A DNA stretch of 64,000 bases from an uncultured Chlorobiaceae bacterium (GTDB lineage: Bacteria; Bacteroidota; Chlorobiia; Chlorobiales; Chlorobiaceae), in the NCBI GenBank assembly GCA_903840935.1, contig CAIMHT010000004.1:1-64000 (forward strand). The letters run 5' to 3'. The notes beneath the pieces are model-generated. The model did not search any database. It saw only the letters and a program-made list of their open reading frames with translations, and was not told the DNA's origin. Each line of letters opens with the position of its first letter. The first letter of the stretch is position 1. Positions 55,722 to 64,000 of the stretch are shown here, in pieces. The position numbers and the translations under genes were made by a program.

Positions 55722-56196
55722 CCAGATCACCCTTCGTGTTAATGATCTGCGCAGGGCCGAAGAGTTTTATGGCGCTGTTCTTGGTCTCAAGCTTGATCAC
55801 CGCGTTGGTGCAAATATTACCTACTTGCGTATTAATTCGGATATGCTTGTGCTTGTCAAGGCTGAAACAGCCGGTTTGCCAGAAGCAAGGGATATCCGTG
55901 TCGATCACTTCGGATTCAGGCTTGCGTCGGATGCTGAAGTTGATGCAGCGGCGCTCTATCTTGATGACTGTGGCGTGCATATGGTCACTCAGCCAGCACA
56001 TCGCCGGGAAGGCAGAGCTTTTTTTGTCATGGATCCCGATGGCAATCTGGTTGAGTTTTATTCCATGCATGAGAGCGGAATACACTCGGAGAGTGCCGAT
56101 ATTGATCGGTCATCTCCGGATTCTCTTGTTACTGGAGCGAATCAAAAAACAGCCAAAGAGAGAGAACCACAAAAATCACGCCGCACCCGGAAATAA
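55699..56196 (+). CDS. VOC-superfamily (glyoxalase/bleomycin-resistance) protein
   Basis: A 165-residue protein with one VOC domain: INQITLRVNDLRRAEEFYGAVLGL, HFGFRLASDAEVDAA and the C-terminal AFFVMDPDGNLVEFYS carrying the metal Glu. It has a Lys/Arg-rich tail (ANQKTAKEREPQKSRRTRK) after residue 135. The substrate is unknown. ATG 55699 (or 55702) overlaps the end of rpoZ. The TTG at 55690 is an unlikely start. Confidence 0.8.
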   Translation: MMKLTGINQITLRVNDLRRAEEFYGAVLGLKLDHRVGANITYLRINSDMLVLVKAETAGLPEARDIRVDHFGFRLASDAEVDAAALYLDDCGVHMVTQPAHRREGRAFFVMDPDGNLVEFYSMHESGIHSESADIDRSSPDSLVTGANQKTAKEREPQKSRRTRK

Positions 56197-56206
56197 GCAT
56201 TACCTC

Positions 56207-56222
56207 CCCCGATTTGTCGGGG
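56207..56222. terminator. Hairpin between convergent genes
   Basis: CCCCGA / TCGGGG with a TTTG loop, followed by CATTTTATTT on the plus strand. It lies between the stop codons of the VOC gene and the opposite-strand nucleotidyltransferase. Confidence 0.6.
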
Positions 56223-56226
56223 CATT

Positions 56227-56967
56227 TTATTTCGAGTGGTTGCGCAGCAGTTGCTCCGCCTCCAGGAGTTGTTCAGGGGTGTTGATGCCGAGAATTTCGT
56301 CCGGATTCTCCGTCTTGAAGGCGTACACTCTCAGGCCTTTCTGGAAGCAGATGGCAAAAACATCGGTCAGATAGTACTCTTTTTGGGCATTGTTCGTGTT
56401 GATCTGTCCAAGCGCCTGAAAAAGCATTTGTGCATTGAACACGTAAACACCGGAATTGATCTCCCTGACGACCAACTCCTCTTTGGATGCGTCTTTTTGT
56501 TCCACAATCTTCAGAACACCATCACTCTTCTCCTGTCGGATAATCCGTCCATATCCGGTTGGATCATGAAGTTCTGCAGTCAAGACTGTTGCGGCACCAT
56601 TTCTGGAACGGTGAAAAGCAATGAGCTTCTGCAGCGTTTCAGCATTGACCAGTGGTGCATCTCCTGAGAGAATAAGGATTTCACCCTTAAAGTCACGGAG
56701 ATGGGTTTCTGCCTGCATAATGGCATGACCGGTTCCGAGTTGTGGTTCCTGAAGTGCACTGCATACCCGGTATCGTGCAGCCGCCGCCTTGACCAACTCG
56801 GCCTGGTGACCGACAATAAGCACTGTTTTGGCGGGGTCAAGAGAGTTCGCCGTATCAAGCACATAGTCGATAAGAGGTCGTCCGTTGGCCTGATGAAGCA
56901 CCTTTGGCAGCTCTGACTGCATTCTGGTACCTTTTCCTGCGGCCATAATGATTATTGCAAGTGCCAT
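56227..56967 (-). CDS. Sugar-1-phosphate nucleotidyltransferase, GlmU N-terminal type
   Basis: A 246-residue Rossmann-like enzyme. IIIMAAGKGTRMQSELPKVL is the nucleotide-binding signature and GTGHAIMQAE and LSGDAPLVNA match the uridyltransferase half of GlmU. The C-terminal beta-helix acetyltransferase part of true GlmU is missing, so this is a stand-alone pyrophosphorylase. It probably makes UDP-GlcNAc or a related nucleotide sugar. It is the last gene in a minus-strand group. Confidence 0.8.
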   Translation of the reverse strand: MALAIIIMAAGKGTRMQSELPKVLHQANGRPLIDYVLDTANSLDPAKTVLIVGHQAELVKAAAARYRVCSALQEPQLGTGHAIMQAETHLRDFKGEILILSGDAPLVNAETLQKLIAFHRSRNGAATVLTAELHDPTGYGRIIRQEKSDGVLKIVEQKDASKEELVVREINSGVYVFNAQMLFQALGQINTNNAQKEYYLTDVFAICFQKGLRVYAFKTENPDEILGINTPEQLLEAEQLLRNHSK

Positions 56968-57011
56968 ATTATTGCTTGAATATTGGAGGAAGTATCAGGT
57001 GTGCAGGGCTG

Positions 57012-57398
57012 TCATGATAACGATTCATCAGCCTCGCCTACATGGTGGCGGCTTTTCGGGTTGTTTTCCCTATCGACAATAAGAACCATGGGTTTGAAGT
57101 TTCGCGCTTCTGCTTCTTCCATGACGGCAAACGTCATAATAATGATTTCATCGCCAACCAGGGCACATCTGGCTGCTGCGCCGTTAAGCTGAATTTCCCG
57201 TGATCCATGGGCTCCCTTGATAATGTAGGTTTCAAACCGCTCACCGTTATTGTTGTTGACAACAAGAACTTTTTCATTGGGAATCATATCGACCATTTCA
57301 AGAAGCTCACAATCAATGGTGATGCTTCCTTCATATTCGAGATCACCACTGGTTACTATAGCGTTGTGAATTTTTGATTTCAGAATGTGTAATTTCAT
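57012..57398 (-). CDS. panD: Aspartate 1-decarboxylase
   Basis: A 128-residue pyruvoyl enzyme making beta-alanine for pantothenate and CoA. Self-cleavage occurs at the Gly-Ser of EYEGSITID, giving the pyruvoyl group on the new N-terminus. [22 protein letters not shown] and IIIMTF are the family regions. The precursor length is as expected (about 126). The start is ATG 57398. Confidence 0.95.
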   Translation of the reverse strand: MKLHILKSKIHNAIVTSGDLEYEGSITIDCELLEMVDMIPNEKVLVVNNNNGERFETYIIKGAHGSREIQLNGAAARCALVGDEIIIMTFAVMEEAEARNFKPMVLIVDRENNPKSRHHVGEADESLS

Positions 57399-57417
57399 GT
57401 GTACTGACGCGCCTTCA

Positions 57418-57963
57418 TTATTGTTTTTTAAATGCCTCTCCGCTTCCCCGGAAAATCCGGTACTTTTTCAAGGCTTGATCGGTTTCAAAGCCCTCGCCCC
57501 GAATGGTTTCATCACCTCTCCTGATAGTAACAAACCTGTTTGAACGAATCATTTTATCTTTGGCGCTCCGCTTGACATATTCGGTTGTAATGATCGTGCC
57601 TTCGGACGTGATGGTAACGTTCCCCTCGGCCTCAATATCCTGATTGTCATGAATCAGGGCTTTCTCGGCCGTTATGGTCGTTTTTGCTTTGCCGTTGCTG
57701 TCAAAGAGGGTGAGACTGATGCCGTGGTCAAGATGTTGCTCCGTGCCGGAATTCGCTCTGTATTCCGCTCCGTGCCCGGCTTCAATGACCTCGCGCTGTA
57801 TTCCTGATTTTGTAACGGCAAGCTTCACCGTCCAGCTCTCCTGTACGGGATGATTGAGACCGATAAAGGCTGTAACGGGAGAACGGCGCTCCTTGCCCGG
57901 ATTGCCGCACCCCGATGCCATAATCAAAACCATGTGCAGAAAAAGAACGATAACTCTTTTCAA
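57418..57963 (-). CDS. lptC: LptC-family lipoprotein (LPS export)
   Basis: A 181-residue protein with a lipoprotein signal ([13 protein letters not shown], lipobox ASGC). The repeats typical of LptC/LptA follow: [36 protein letters not shown] and [16 protein letters not shown]. It carries LPS through the periplasm from the LptBFG complex to LptA. Many LptCs have a membrane helix instead of a lipid anchor; the lipobox here is unusual but seen in this phylum. Between it and the Skp gene are 13 bases. Confidence 0.8.
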   Translation of the reverse strand: MKRVIVLFLHMVLIMASGCGNPGKERRSPVTAFIGLNHPVQESWTVKLAVTKSGIQREVIEAGHGAEYRANSGTEQHLDHGISLTLFDSNGKAKTTITAEKALIHDNQDIEAEGNVTITSEGTIITTEYVKRSAKDKMIRSNRFVTIRRGDETIRGEGFETDQALKKYRIFRGSGEAFKKQ

Positions 57964-57976
57964 ATCAGATAGACAA

Positions 57977-58495
57977 TTACTTGATGTTCAACTGGTTCAT
58001 CACCTTGAAGGTGAGATCATTTTCAGGAGTGAAATAGATTGCTGTATTTTTGTCAAGCACAACGCCAAATCCTTCTTTCTGGGCAATTGACTCAATTGCA
58101 GAATTAAGCTTTTGACGAATCGGAGCAAATATTTCCTGCTGCTTTTTTTCGAAAGCCACACTTTGTTCCTGCTGGAATTTCTGCATGGCCTGACCTTTGG
58201 CGGTCAGCTCTTTTTCTTTCTGCTCCCTTGCGGCTGGTTTCAAAGCAGGTGCCTGTTTTTTGTAGTCGGCAACGGCTTTCTGAAATTCCTGATTTTTTAG
58301 GGCAATCTCTTTTTGCAATGGTGCCGCAGCGGATTGCAGTGAGGCTTCAGCCTGCTTTGTTTCAGGTAACTGCTGCAAGATTTTTCCTGAATCCACAACA
58401 CCAACCTTGCTGGCCTCCTGAGCGGCAAATGATTGGGGGGCAACCAGCACCATACTCAAGCCAACCGCCATAACGATACGGCGCGACATGTTCAT
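57977..58495 (-). CDS. OmpH/Skp-family periplasmic chaperone
   Basis: A 172-residue protein with a cleavable signal peptide (MSRRIVMAVGLSMVLVAPQSFA, AQEA). After KVGVVDSGKILQQLPETKQA there is a long coiled coil (60-130) and a C-terminal ARLNSAIESIAQKEGFGVVL-type region, as in Skp/OmpH, which carries unfolded outer membrane proteins. AAGGA lies six bases before ATG 58495, so the ORF's upstream ATG is rejected. It leads the lptC transcript. Confidence 0.9.
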   Translation of the reverse strand: MNMSRRIVMAVGLSMVLVAPQSFAAQEASKVGVVDSGKILQQLPETKQAEASLQSAAAPLQKEIALKNQEFQKAVADYKKQAPALKPAAREQKEKELTAKGQAMQKFQQEQSVAFEKKQQEIFAPIRQKLNSAIESIAQKEGFGVVLDKNTAIYFTPENDLTFKVMNQLNIK

Positions 58496-58662
58496 AAATC
58501 CTTCTGAATGAGTCATCAATTTGAAAGTTTAAGTTTACAGGTAGTGTATCAATATCTTTTGGAATATACAACTGGCTACAATTTCACCTTTCAAAGGTAA
58601 GAATTCCGTGGTAAAAAACTACAAAAAGCAGAAAAGCCTTCCCGTTATTTAAACGTTTTATT

Positions 58663-59817
58663 TCAGATAAATCTTTTCTGGAAAAACTGTCCGGGTTGCT
58701 GCACGACGGCCGCTTTCAGTTCAAGTTCAAAGAGGTGTACCAGGAGCGAGGATAGATCGATGTCTGACGCAATGGCAAGTGCATCAATATGAATGGGTTC
58801 CGTTTGCATGCACTGCAAAATGGCTTGTTCTGTTGGGGAATAGGTGCTTGTGGGTGGGTCATTTTGCAATGCCGTTTTTCTGGAATAATTTTCTGCGAAT
58901 TTCGGCCCGAGTTCGGTGATGATATCCTCAGCACTCATGACCGCTTTGGCCGATCCCTGCTGGATAAGTCGGTTTGTTCCCCGGGAGGTTCGGTAAAAGA
59001 TGTTTCCTGGAACCGCAAAAACCTCACGGTTCTGTTCAAGGGCAGAAGCCGCCGTGATTAGCGAACCGCCCTTTAGGTCTGATTCGACGACAATGGTACC
59101 GGAGGTGATGCCTGAAATGATGCGGTTGCGTTTCGGGAATTTTGCCGGCGAGAGTTCTGAACCAAACCACTCTTCCGAGATGAGGGCACCTGCTTCAATG
59201 ATTTTCGGCCACACTTTTCCTTTTGGATCGGTATAGATGGTATCGACTCCGCTTGCAAGAACACCAACAGTTGTACCCCCATTTTCCAGAGTTGCCGAGT
59301 GTGCCACCATATCGATGCCATAGGCCAGTCCACTGACGATGACGACACCGCAGTTGACCAGGTCTCGGCAGAGCAGTGCGGTAACCTGTTTGCCATAGTG
59401 TGAGGCATATCTTGTGCCTACAACGGCAAGGTTGGGCAGGCTTGCGTCAGGAAGTCGGCCCCGCACAAAGAGGCAGGGTGGTGGATCATAAATTTCTTTC
59501 AGGAGGGGAGGATAGTTTTCGTCAAGAATGGTGATCAATTCTGCATGATGGCGCTGCAGTTCGGCTATCTGCTTTTCAGCACTTGCCAAGGCCTCCGCCT
59601 TTGTCGCAGCATGGTGCAGAAAATGGTGAACCTGTCGAGCAAGAGTTTCACCGATTCCCGATATCTGTTGCAGTTCGTCTATCCCGAAATGGAGAAGATC
59701 ACGCAACCGGCCAGGCCGGTGAGTGGTCATCGCCTTGATTCTTGCGGGGCCGATTCCCGGGATAAGGGTCAGGGCAAGCAGCAGAATCTTCTCTTCCATT
59801 GGAGCGGGGAGTGTCAT
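58663..59817 (-). CDS. dprA: DNA processing protein DprA
   Basis: A 384-residue protein that loads RecA onto single-stranded DNA taken up in transformation. The Rossmann-like DprA domain is at about 100-300 (NLAVVGTRYASHYGKQVTALL, VSGLAYGIDMVAHSA, RNRIISGITSGTIVVESDLKGGSLITA). An N-terminal helix-hairpin-helix/SAM region and a C-terminal winged helix (DLSSLLVHLFELELKAAVVQ) flank it. It suggests natural competence but is nearly universal in bacteria. Confidence 0.93.
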   Translation of the reverse strand: MTLPAPMEEKILLLALTLIPGIGPARIKAMTTHRPGRLRDLLHFGIDELQQISGIGETLARQVHHFLHHAATKAEALASAEKQIAELQRHHAELITILDENYPPLLKEIYDPPPCLFVRGRLPDASLPNLAVVGTRYASHYGKQVTALLCRDLVNCGVVIVSGLAYGIDMVAHSATLENGGTTVGVLASGVDTIYTDPKGKVWPKIIEAGALISEEWFGSELSPAKFPKRNRIISGITSGTIVVESDLKGGSLITAASALEQNREVFAVPGNIFYRTSRGTNRLIQQGSAKAVMSAEDIITELGPKFAENYSRKTALQNDPPTSTYSPTEQAILQCMQTEPIHIDALAIASDIDLSSLLVHLFELELKAAVVQQPGQFFQKRFI

Positions 59818-59830
59818 AACACCCTGATGG

Positions 59831-60844
59831 TTAGAAATCCCTCTTCATGAGTATGTTTGCATACCCTTTAAGATAATCTCGCCCTGCCGGATAAGGCAGA
59901 TCCTCAATAGCGGTGAGCGCCTCTTCAGTATTGAGGTTGATCAGTGATTCGGTCTCTTGAAGGACACCGCACCGCTCATAAATGGCTTTCACTTCCGGAA
60001 CTCTTTCGGAGCTGATGCCTTTATTGCTGATGATGGAGTGCAGGAGATCACGATCCGATCCTGACGTCAATTCAAGGGAGCGAAGCAAAAGGTAGGTTTT
60101 TTTGCCGTTAATGATATCACCGCCAGCCATCTTGCCTGATTTTCCGTTCTCAGCCATAATATCAAGATAATCATCCTGTATCTGGAACGCACGGCCGATT
60201 TTCTCACCGAAAAGCACCAGACTTTGCAACTCTTCATCCGTTGCATTGCCAGCAACACCTCCAGCCTCAAGCGCGGCAGAAATAAGACGTCCGGTTTTCT
60301 TTGCAATCATGTCGATGTAGTCGGCAATCGTGGCATCCTGCTTCTCTTCAAGTTCCATATCAAGCGCCTGTCCTTCACAAATCGTAATGTTGGCATCATT
60401 GAGAATATGGATAAGCTCACCATGACGGGTGCTTTTAGCCTTCAAGGCGAGTTCATAAGCGTAAGCAATCATCATATCTCCTGACAGTATAGCCGCATTG
60501 GTGTTCCACTGCTTGTGAACGGTCGGTCTGCCGTGGCGAAGGTCCGCCTGGTCCATAATGTCGTCATGGATGAGGGTGAAGTTATGCAAAATTTCAACTG
60601 CCAGAGCAACATGGAGAGCGTTTTCCGAAGAGCCGCATACCGCCTCCGAGGCGAGCAGGGTAAGAAACGGACGGATTCTTTTGCCATTTCCTTCAAGAAT
60701 ATACCTTGCAGGAGCATAAAGGGTGACCGGATTCTCCTTGTCGAAGCATCTGGCGAGAGCATCATTGATTCTCGTCATGGAGAGACGGTACTTGTTTTCG
60801 ACAAGTTCCTGTGTCAGGGATATATTCATAATGAAGTCGCTCAT
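59831..60844 (-). CDS. Polyprenyl (geranylgeranyl) diphosphate synthase
   Basis: A 337-residue all-helical enzyme that joins IPP to allylic diphosphates. First Asp-rich motif [18 protein letters not shown] (about residue 90) and second QIQDDYLDI. It probably makes C20 GGPP, used for carotenoids and bacteriochlorophyll a, but chain length cannot be read with certainty; GGPP is favoured because of the adjacent isomerase gene. The start overlaps the fni stop (ATGA), so the two are coupled. Confidence 0.88.
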   Translation of the reverse strand: MSDFIMNISLTQELVENKYRLSMTRINDALARCFDKENPVTLYAPARYILEGNGKRIRPFLTLLASEAVCGSSENALHVALAVEILHNFTLIHDDIMDQADLRHGRPTVHKQWNTNAAILSGDMMIAYAYELALKAKSTRHGELIHILNDANITICEGQALDMELEEKQDATIADYIDMIAKKTGRLISAALEAGGVAGNATDEELQSLVLFGEKIGRAFQIQDDYLDIMAENGKSGKMAGGDIINGKKTYLLLRSLELTSGSDRDLLHSIISNKGISSERVPEVKAIYERCGVLQETESLINLNTEEALTAIEDLPYPAGRDYLKGYANILMKRDF

Positions 60845-61911
60845 TTAGTGATAAGGGTTTTATTCCGAAGCTCTGCTATGGTGGCTGCTCCGGTCAGGAA
60901 CATTACTGCCCTGAGGTCGTTCAGCCAGGATGCAATAGTCTCTTCAAGAGCTCCTTCATGAAGCGCTTTGAGAATATGGCGTGCTGCAGCGGCCAGTTGC
61001 GCTCCAAGTGCGAGGGATTTAGCAATATCGGTGCCACACTGGATTCCGCCCGAAGCGATAATTTCAATGGCGCTGAAGCGGGGCCATTTCCGTTTAAGTG
61101 CTTGTATATCAAGCAGGCACTCTGCTGTGGGAATTCCCCAGTTCAGCAGCTCTTCGAGAGCGGGGAGGCTGAAACGGTTTTCCTGACCGTACTGGCGAGT
61201 ATAACGAATCTCTTCAACTTTCTGCCAACTGCTGCCTCCCGCTCCGGCCACATCAATCACTTTGACACCAGCTTCGATGAGTTGTCGGGCGGCAGATGCC
61301 GAGATGCCACACCCAACCTCTTTGACAATAACCGGTACCGGAATGGTGGCGGTGATCAGGGTGAGCTGTTCAAGAACATGTCGGAAATCAGTGTTTCCTT
61401 CAGGCTGAAAGAGCTCCTGTGCGGCATTCAGGTGAACAATCAGTCCATCAGCTTCCAGAAGCTCCAGCATGGTATTGATGTTGCTCTCCGTCAGCCTTTT
61501 TGCTATCTCCGGAGCACCGATGTTTGCAAAAATCTGCACAGTTGGGGCATATTTTCGCACCACAGCAAAGCTCTCGCGATACGAACGGTTTTCAAGTGCC
61601 TGGCGCATACTGCCGACGCCAAGGGGAATGCTGAAATGCTCAGCCGCTTCTGCAAGGCGCCGGTTAAGCGTTGCCGCCTCACTGTACCCACCTGTCATTG
61701 AGGAGATCATCAGTGGAGCACCGATTTTTCTGCCAAGAAAAGTCGTTGAGAGCTCTACATCGCGGAAAGCGATTTCGGGCAGGGCATTATGCTCAAACCG
61801 GAACCGCTCAAATCCTGTTGTGTTTCCCTCAAAGGCCACATCACCATGCAGGCAGATCTCGACATGACTGTGTTTCCGCTCCACTATTGTATTGCCTGTT
61901 CTGTCGCTCAT
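60841..61911 (-). CDS. fni: Isopentenyl-diphosphate delta-isomerase, type 2
   Basis: A 356-residue flavoprotein that interconverts IPP and DMAPP using FMN. It is unlike the type 1 enzyme. [37 protein letters not shown] and [32 protein letters not shown] are the family motifs; [20 protein letters not shown] binds the flavin phosphate. In green sulfur bacteria it belongs to the pathway that feeds carotenoids and chlorophylls. It is followed directly by the polyprenyl synthase gene. Confidence 0.95.
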   Translation of the reverse strand: MSDRTGNTIVERKHSHVEICLHGDVAFEGNTTGFERFRFEHNALPEIAFRDVELSTTFLGRKIGAPLMISSMTGGYSEAATLNRRLAEAAEHFSIPLGVGSMRQALENRSYRESFAVVRKYAPTVQIFANIGAPEIAKRLTESNINTMLELLEADGLIVHLNAAQELFQPEGNTDFRHVLEQLTLITATIPVPVIVKEVGCGISASAARQLIEAGVKVIDVAGAGGSSWQKVEEIRYTRQYGQENRFSLPALEELLNWGIPTAECLLDIQALKRKWPRFSAIEIIASGGIQCGTDIAKSLALGAQLAAAARHILKALHEGALEETIASWLNDLRAVMFLTGAATIAELRNKTLITK

Positions 61912-61993
61912 TCCGCCCCGGATAGGTTTTTTTCCAAGATGCCCTGATACTTGAATGCCAAAAAATTTAACTTAACAAAAATATCCCATATTC

Positions 61994-62158
61994 ATGAGCA
62001 CACAACAACAGAAGAGGCTGTTTCATCTCTTTTACGTTATTTTGGAACGGCATGCAGCGCTGGTTACTGGGTTTGTGTTTTGCTGTCGCCGGGTATTGCC
62101 CCTGCTGTTCAGGCTTGAGCTGGCGCAAGATGGGCTGAGAGCAACTTTGGAATTATAA
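61994..62158 (+). other. Short ORF, possible remnant of a membrane protein
   Basis: A 54-codon frame from ATG 61994 (MSTQQQKRLFHLFYVILERH, then a hydrophobic ALVTGFVFCCRRVLPLLF) to TAA at 62156. The N-terminal pattern recalls the beginning of RND/MMPL-type transporters. It has no ribosome site and may be a truncated gene. The 550-base gap between fni and the permease also holds the higA relic. Confidence 0.3.
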
Positions 62159-62173
62159 GGCTAATAGGGACCT

Positions 62174-62428
62174 TTGATATATAAGTACCAAAAGCTATTA
62201 GTTGAGCCGATAAAAACAGAAAATGATTACCTGATGGAATTAAAAAGATTGGAGGTGATTTTTGACGCGACAGTTGGAACAGAGATGAGTGATGAGGCAG
62301 ATATACTTGGATTGATGATCGATGATTAAGAGAAAAAGCATTATCCTGTTGAGACTCAAGACCCGATTGAGGCAATCAAGATTCGAATGGAAGAGATGGC
62401 GGTTAACATCTTTCGGCAGATTTATTAA
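62174..62428 (+). pseudogene. higA: higA-type antitoxin pseudogene with an in-frame stop
   Basis: The frame reads VEPIKTENDYLMELKRLEVI, then DATVGTEMSDEADILGLMIDD, stop (TAA, 62327), and continues in the same frame EKKHYPVETQDPIEAIKIRM EEMA. This matches the HigA antitoxins (EYxxAL, GTxxxDE and HYPI.pDPieAIkfrMe). The stop replaces the Tyr of the usual YEKKHYP. The C-terminal DNA-binding HTH is missing and no higB toxin is present. A clean relic. Confidence 0.75.
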
Positions 62429-62462
62429 TTCATGATTATCAATTGATGAGATAACGCCCTTT

Positions 62463-63731
62463 ATGCTGAAAACCCTGTTCTCTATAGCCCTGCGCCATTT
62501 GCTGGGACGTCGCCGCCAGACTCTGACCACTATCTTTGGCGTGGCGGTCAGTACGATGGTGCTGATAACAACCAACTCACTGACGAGAGGGCTGCTCGAC
62601 TCTTTTGTTGAGACCATTGTGAATGTTGCGCCGCATATAACCCTCAAAGGGGAGAGCATGAGCCCCATGCCGGTCAATCTTCTTAAAAAAGAAAGTCCCT
62701 CCTCTGTTGCATTTGTTGAGGATACGATCAAGAAGCAGGAGCGCGAGGAGGTGCGGAATTATCGCCAGCTTCTTGCGGTGTTTGGCTCTCCGCAGTATAA
62801 AAAAGAGCTTCTTGCAGCTTCGCCCTATGTCGTCTCACAGGTTATGGCGGTCAAGGGAAGCCGTAACCAGCCGCTGCTGCTCAAGGGAGTTCTGATCGAT
62901 CGGGAGGATGCCATCAGCGGCATTATAAAAAAGCTGGTAGAGGGAGATATTGGTATGTTTGAAAAGACAGCCAATGCTCTGCTTGTGGGCCGAACAGTGG
63001 CGAGGGATATGAAGCTCAAGCTGAATGACCAGGTTGTCATCATTCCTGCATCCGGAAAGAGTCGGCAGTGCAAGGTGGCCGGGCTCTTTTTTACCGGTGT
63101 AAATGCGGTCGACAACAGTGTTCTGGTTTCGCTCAAGCTTGGGCAGATTATCGAAGGGTTGCCGGCCAACAAGGTTTCAGGCATTGCGCTTAAAGTGGTT
63201 GATCCGCTCAACAATACCTCTCTGGCAAGGGAGCTGGAGCGGATTACCGGTTACCGCTGCCTCACCTGGCAAGAGGAAAATGCGGGTATTCTCTCGCTTT
63301 TTGCTCGCATTGGTGCCATCGTCTTCTCTCTGGTGGCCTTTGTCGGTGTTGTTTCAGGTTTCGGTGTGGCCAATATTCTGGTTACCACGGTCTTTGAAAA
63401 GAGTCGAGACATTGCCATCATGAAGTCGTTCGGATTTTCTGCCCTGCAGCTTGTCGGCATGTTTGTGCTTGAAGGGTTTATGGTGGGCCTGGTTGGTGCA
63501 CTTGTCGGGGGTGTGCTTGCCATTGGTTCAATTGATCTGTTTGCCAGTTTGCCCATAGAGAGTTCACAGGGGCCACTGACCAAAACGGGCTTCAGTATGT
63601 CCTATAATCCGTTCTATTTCCTGCTCATTATCGGTATAACGGTACTGATCAGCACGCTTGCGGCCATTCTTCCCTCAGCGAAGGCGGCGAAACTGGAGCC
63701 GGTCAGTGTGCTCCGCGACAGCAGTCTGTAG
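62463..63731 (+). CDS. ABC transporter permease, MacB/LolC/FtsX family
   Basis: A 422-residue protein with an N-terminal helix (RRRQTLTTIFGVAVSTMVL), a periplasmic MacB-like core domain (about 45-270) and three C-terminal helices (FSLVAFVGVVSGFGVANILV, FMVGLVGALVGGVLAIGS, ILLIIGITVLISTLAAILP). Such permeases with a LolD/MacB-type ATPase release lipoproteins or export small molecules and do not carry substrate through the membrane. The matching ATPase is not in the window. It starts at ATG 62463. Confidence 0.85.
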   Translation: MLKTLFSIALRHLLGRRRQTLTTIFGVAVSTMVLITTNSLTRGLLDSFVETIVNVAPHITLKGESMSPMPVNLLKKESPSSVAFVEDTIKKQEREEVRNYRQLLAVFGSPQYKKELLAASPYVVSQVMAVKGSRNQPLLLKGVLIDREDAISGIIKKLVEGDIGMFEKTANALLVGRTVARDMKLKLNDQVVIIPASGKSRQCKVAGLFFTGVNAVDNSVLVSLKLGQIIEGLPANKVSGIALKVVDPLNNTSLARELERITGYRCLTWQEENAGILSLFARIGAIVFSLVAFVGVVSGFGVANILVTTVFEKSRDIAIMKSFGFSALQLVGMFVLEGFMVGLVGALVGGVLAIGSIDLFASLPIESSQGPLTKTGFSMSYNPFYFLLIIGITVLISTLAAILPSAKAAKLEPVSVLRDSSL

Positions 63732-63744
63732 TGTTTATTGCCGT

Positions 63745-64000
63745 TCAGGGTCGGGGCGCATCCCCCTCTGTGATAAGGTTTTGTTCAGGGTGCTGGAGCA
63801 AATAGAGCTTGTAATAGAGCCCTCTTTTTGCGAGCAGCTCCTGGTGATTGCCGCTCTCCCTGATCACCCCTTTGTGCAAAACAATAATCCTGTCGGCTTT
63901 CTGGACGGTTGAAAGCCGGTGGGCAATGATGATGGAGGTGCGCTCACTCATCAGGCGGGTCGTCGCTGCATCAATAAGGCCTTCCGTTTCGGTGTCAACC
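63745..64000 (-). CDS. ABC exporter ATPase, C-terminal end (partial)
   Basis: The open frame continues beyond the right edge. The visible 85 residues are the end of an ABC ATPase: [16 protein letters not shown], the switch region [16 protein letters not shown], and [21 protein letters not shown], which is common in fused MsbA/LmrA-type exporters. The ATG at 63951 is internal. Its Walker motifs lie outside the window, so the family member cannot be named. Confidence 0.8.
   Translation of the reverse strand, partial: VDTETEGLIDAATTRLMSERTSIIIAHRLSTVQKADRIIVLHKGVIRESGNHQELLAKRGLYYKLYLLQHPEQNLITEGDAPRP

Overview
The window is a chromosomal segment of a green sulfur bacterium (Chlorobiaceae; Chlorobium or Pelodictyon-like). 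The main reasons are a chlorophyll-synthase-type prenyltransferase read as BchK (bacteriochlorophyll c synthase) close to a CrtQ-type glycosyltransferase read as CruC (chlorobactene glucosyltransferase), a NifU without the Nfu domain, and NusA, omega and DUF4834-type proteins of the Bacteroidetes/Chlorobi kind. From memory, bchK and cruC are also near neighbours in Chlorobaculum tepidum. No rRNA, tRNA or CRISPR array was found. The genus assignment is an inference.

Layout. 1-3.2 kb is a decayed accessory patch: a DUF302 gene end, a TPR-like membrane protein, a YafQ-type toxin-antitoxin pair, a frameshifted ATPase-regulator relic, a RelE/XRE pair and a small relic of the nearby bcp gene. 3.2-16.7 kb is core metabolism: bcp, nifS-nifU-miaB, bchK, a prenol-kinase-like gene, an LpxH-like phosphatase, hisG, cruC, a WD40 propeller, a cold-shock gene, an M23 peptidase and a DUF4438 protein. 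16.7-17.36 kb has no gene but is rich in inverted repeats and may encode a structured RNA. 17.4-23.9 kb is a type I secretion locus with two ABC half-transporters, an HlyD-like adaptor and a TolC-like outer membrane factor, preceded by a small DUF6447 protein; no substrate gene is visible.

23.9-41.9 kb is a surface-polysaccharide island: an MsbA-like exporter, many GT2/GT4/GT9 glycosyltransferases, an MBOAT plus SGNH O-acylation pair, and fdtC-fdtA-fdtB for a dTDP-3-acetamido-3,6-dideoxyhexose. It is mosaic. AT-rich blocks alternate with normal ones, a truncated gene start marks one insertion, and the last GT9 gene is frameshifted in a G6 run.

41.9-62 kb returns to housekeeping: a CPBP protease, cdsA, an EIIA-Ntr protein, hisS, the rimP-nusA-infB-rbfA-truB-ribF-rpsO translation operon, yicC-gmk-rpoZ, then on the minus strand a sugar nucleotidyltransferase, panD, lptC, an OmpH/Skp chaperone, dprA, and a GGPP-synthase/type 2 IPP-isomerase pair that feeds carotenoid and chlorophyll side chains. 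The window ends with a higA pseudogene, a LolC/FtsX-type permease and the C-terminal end of an ABC exporter.
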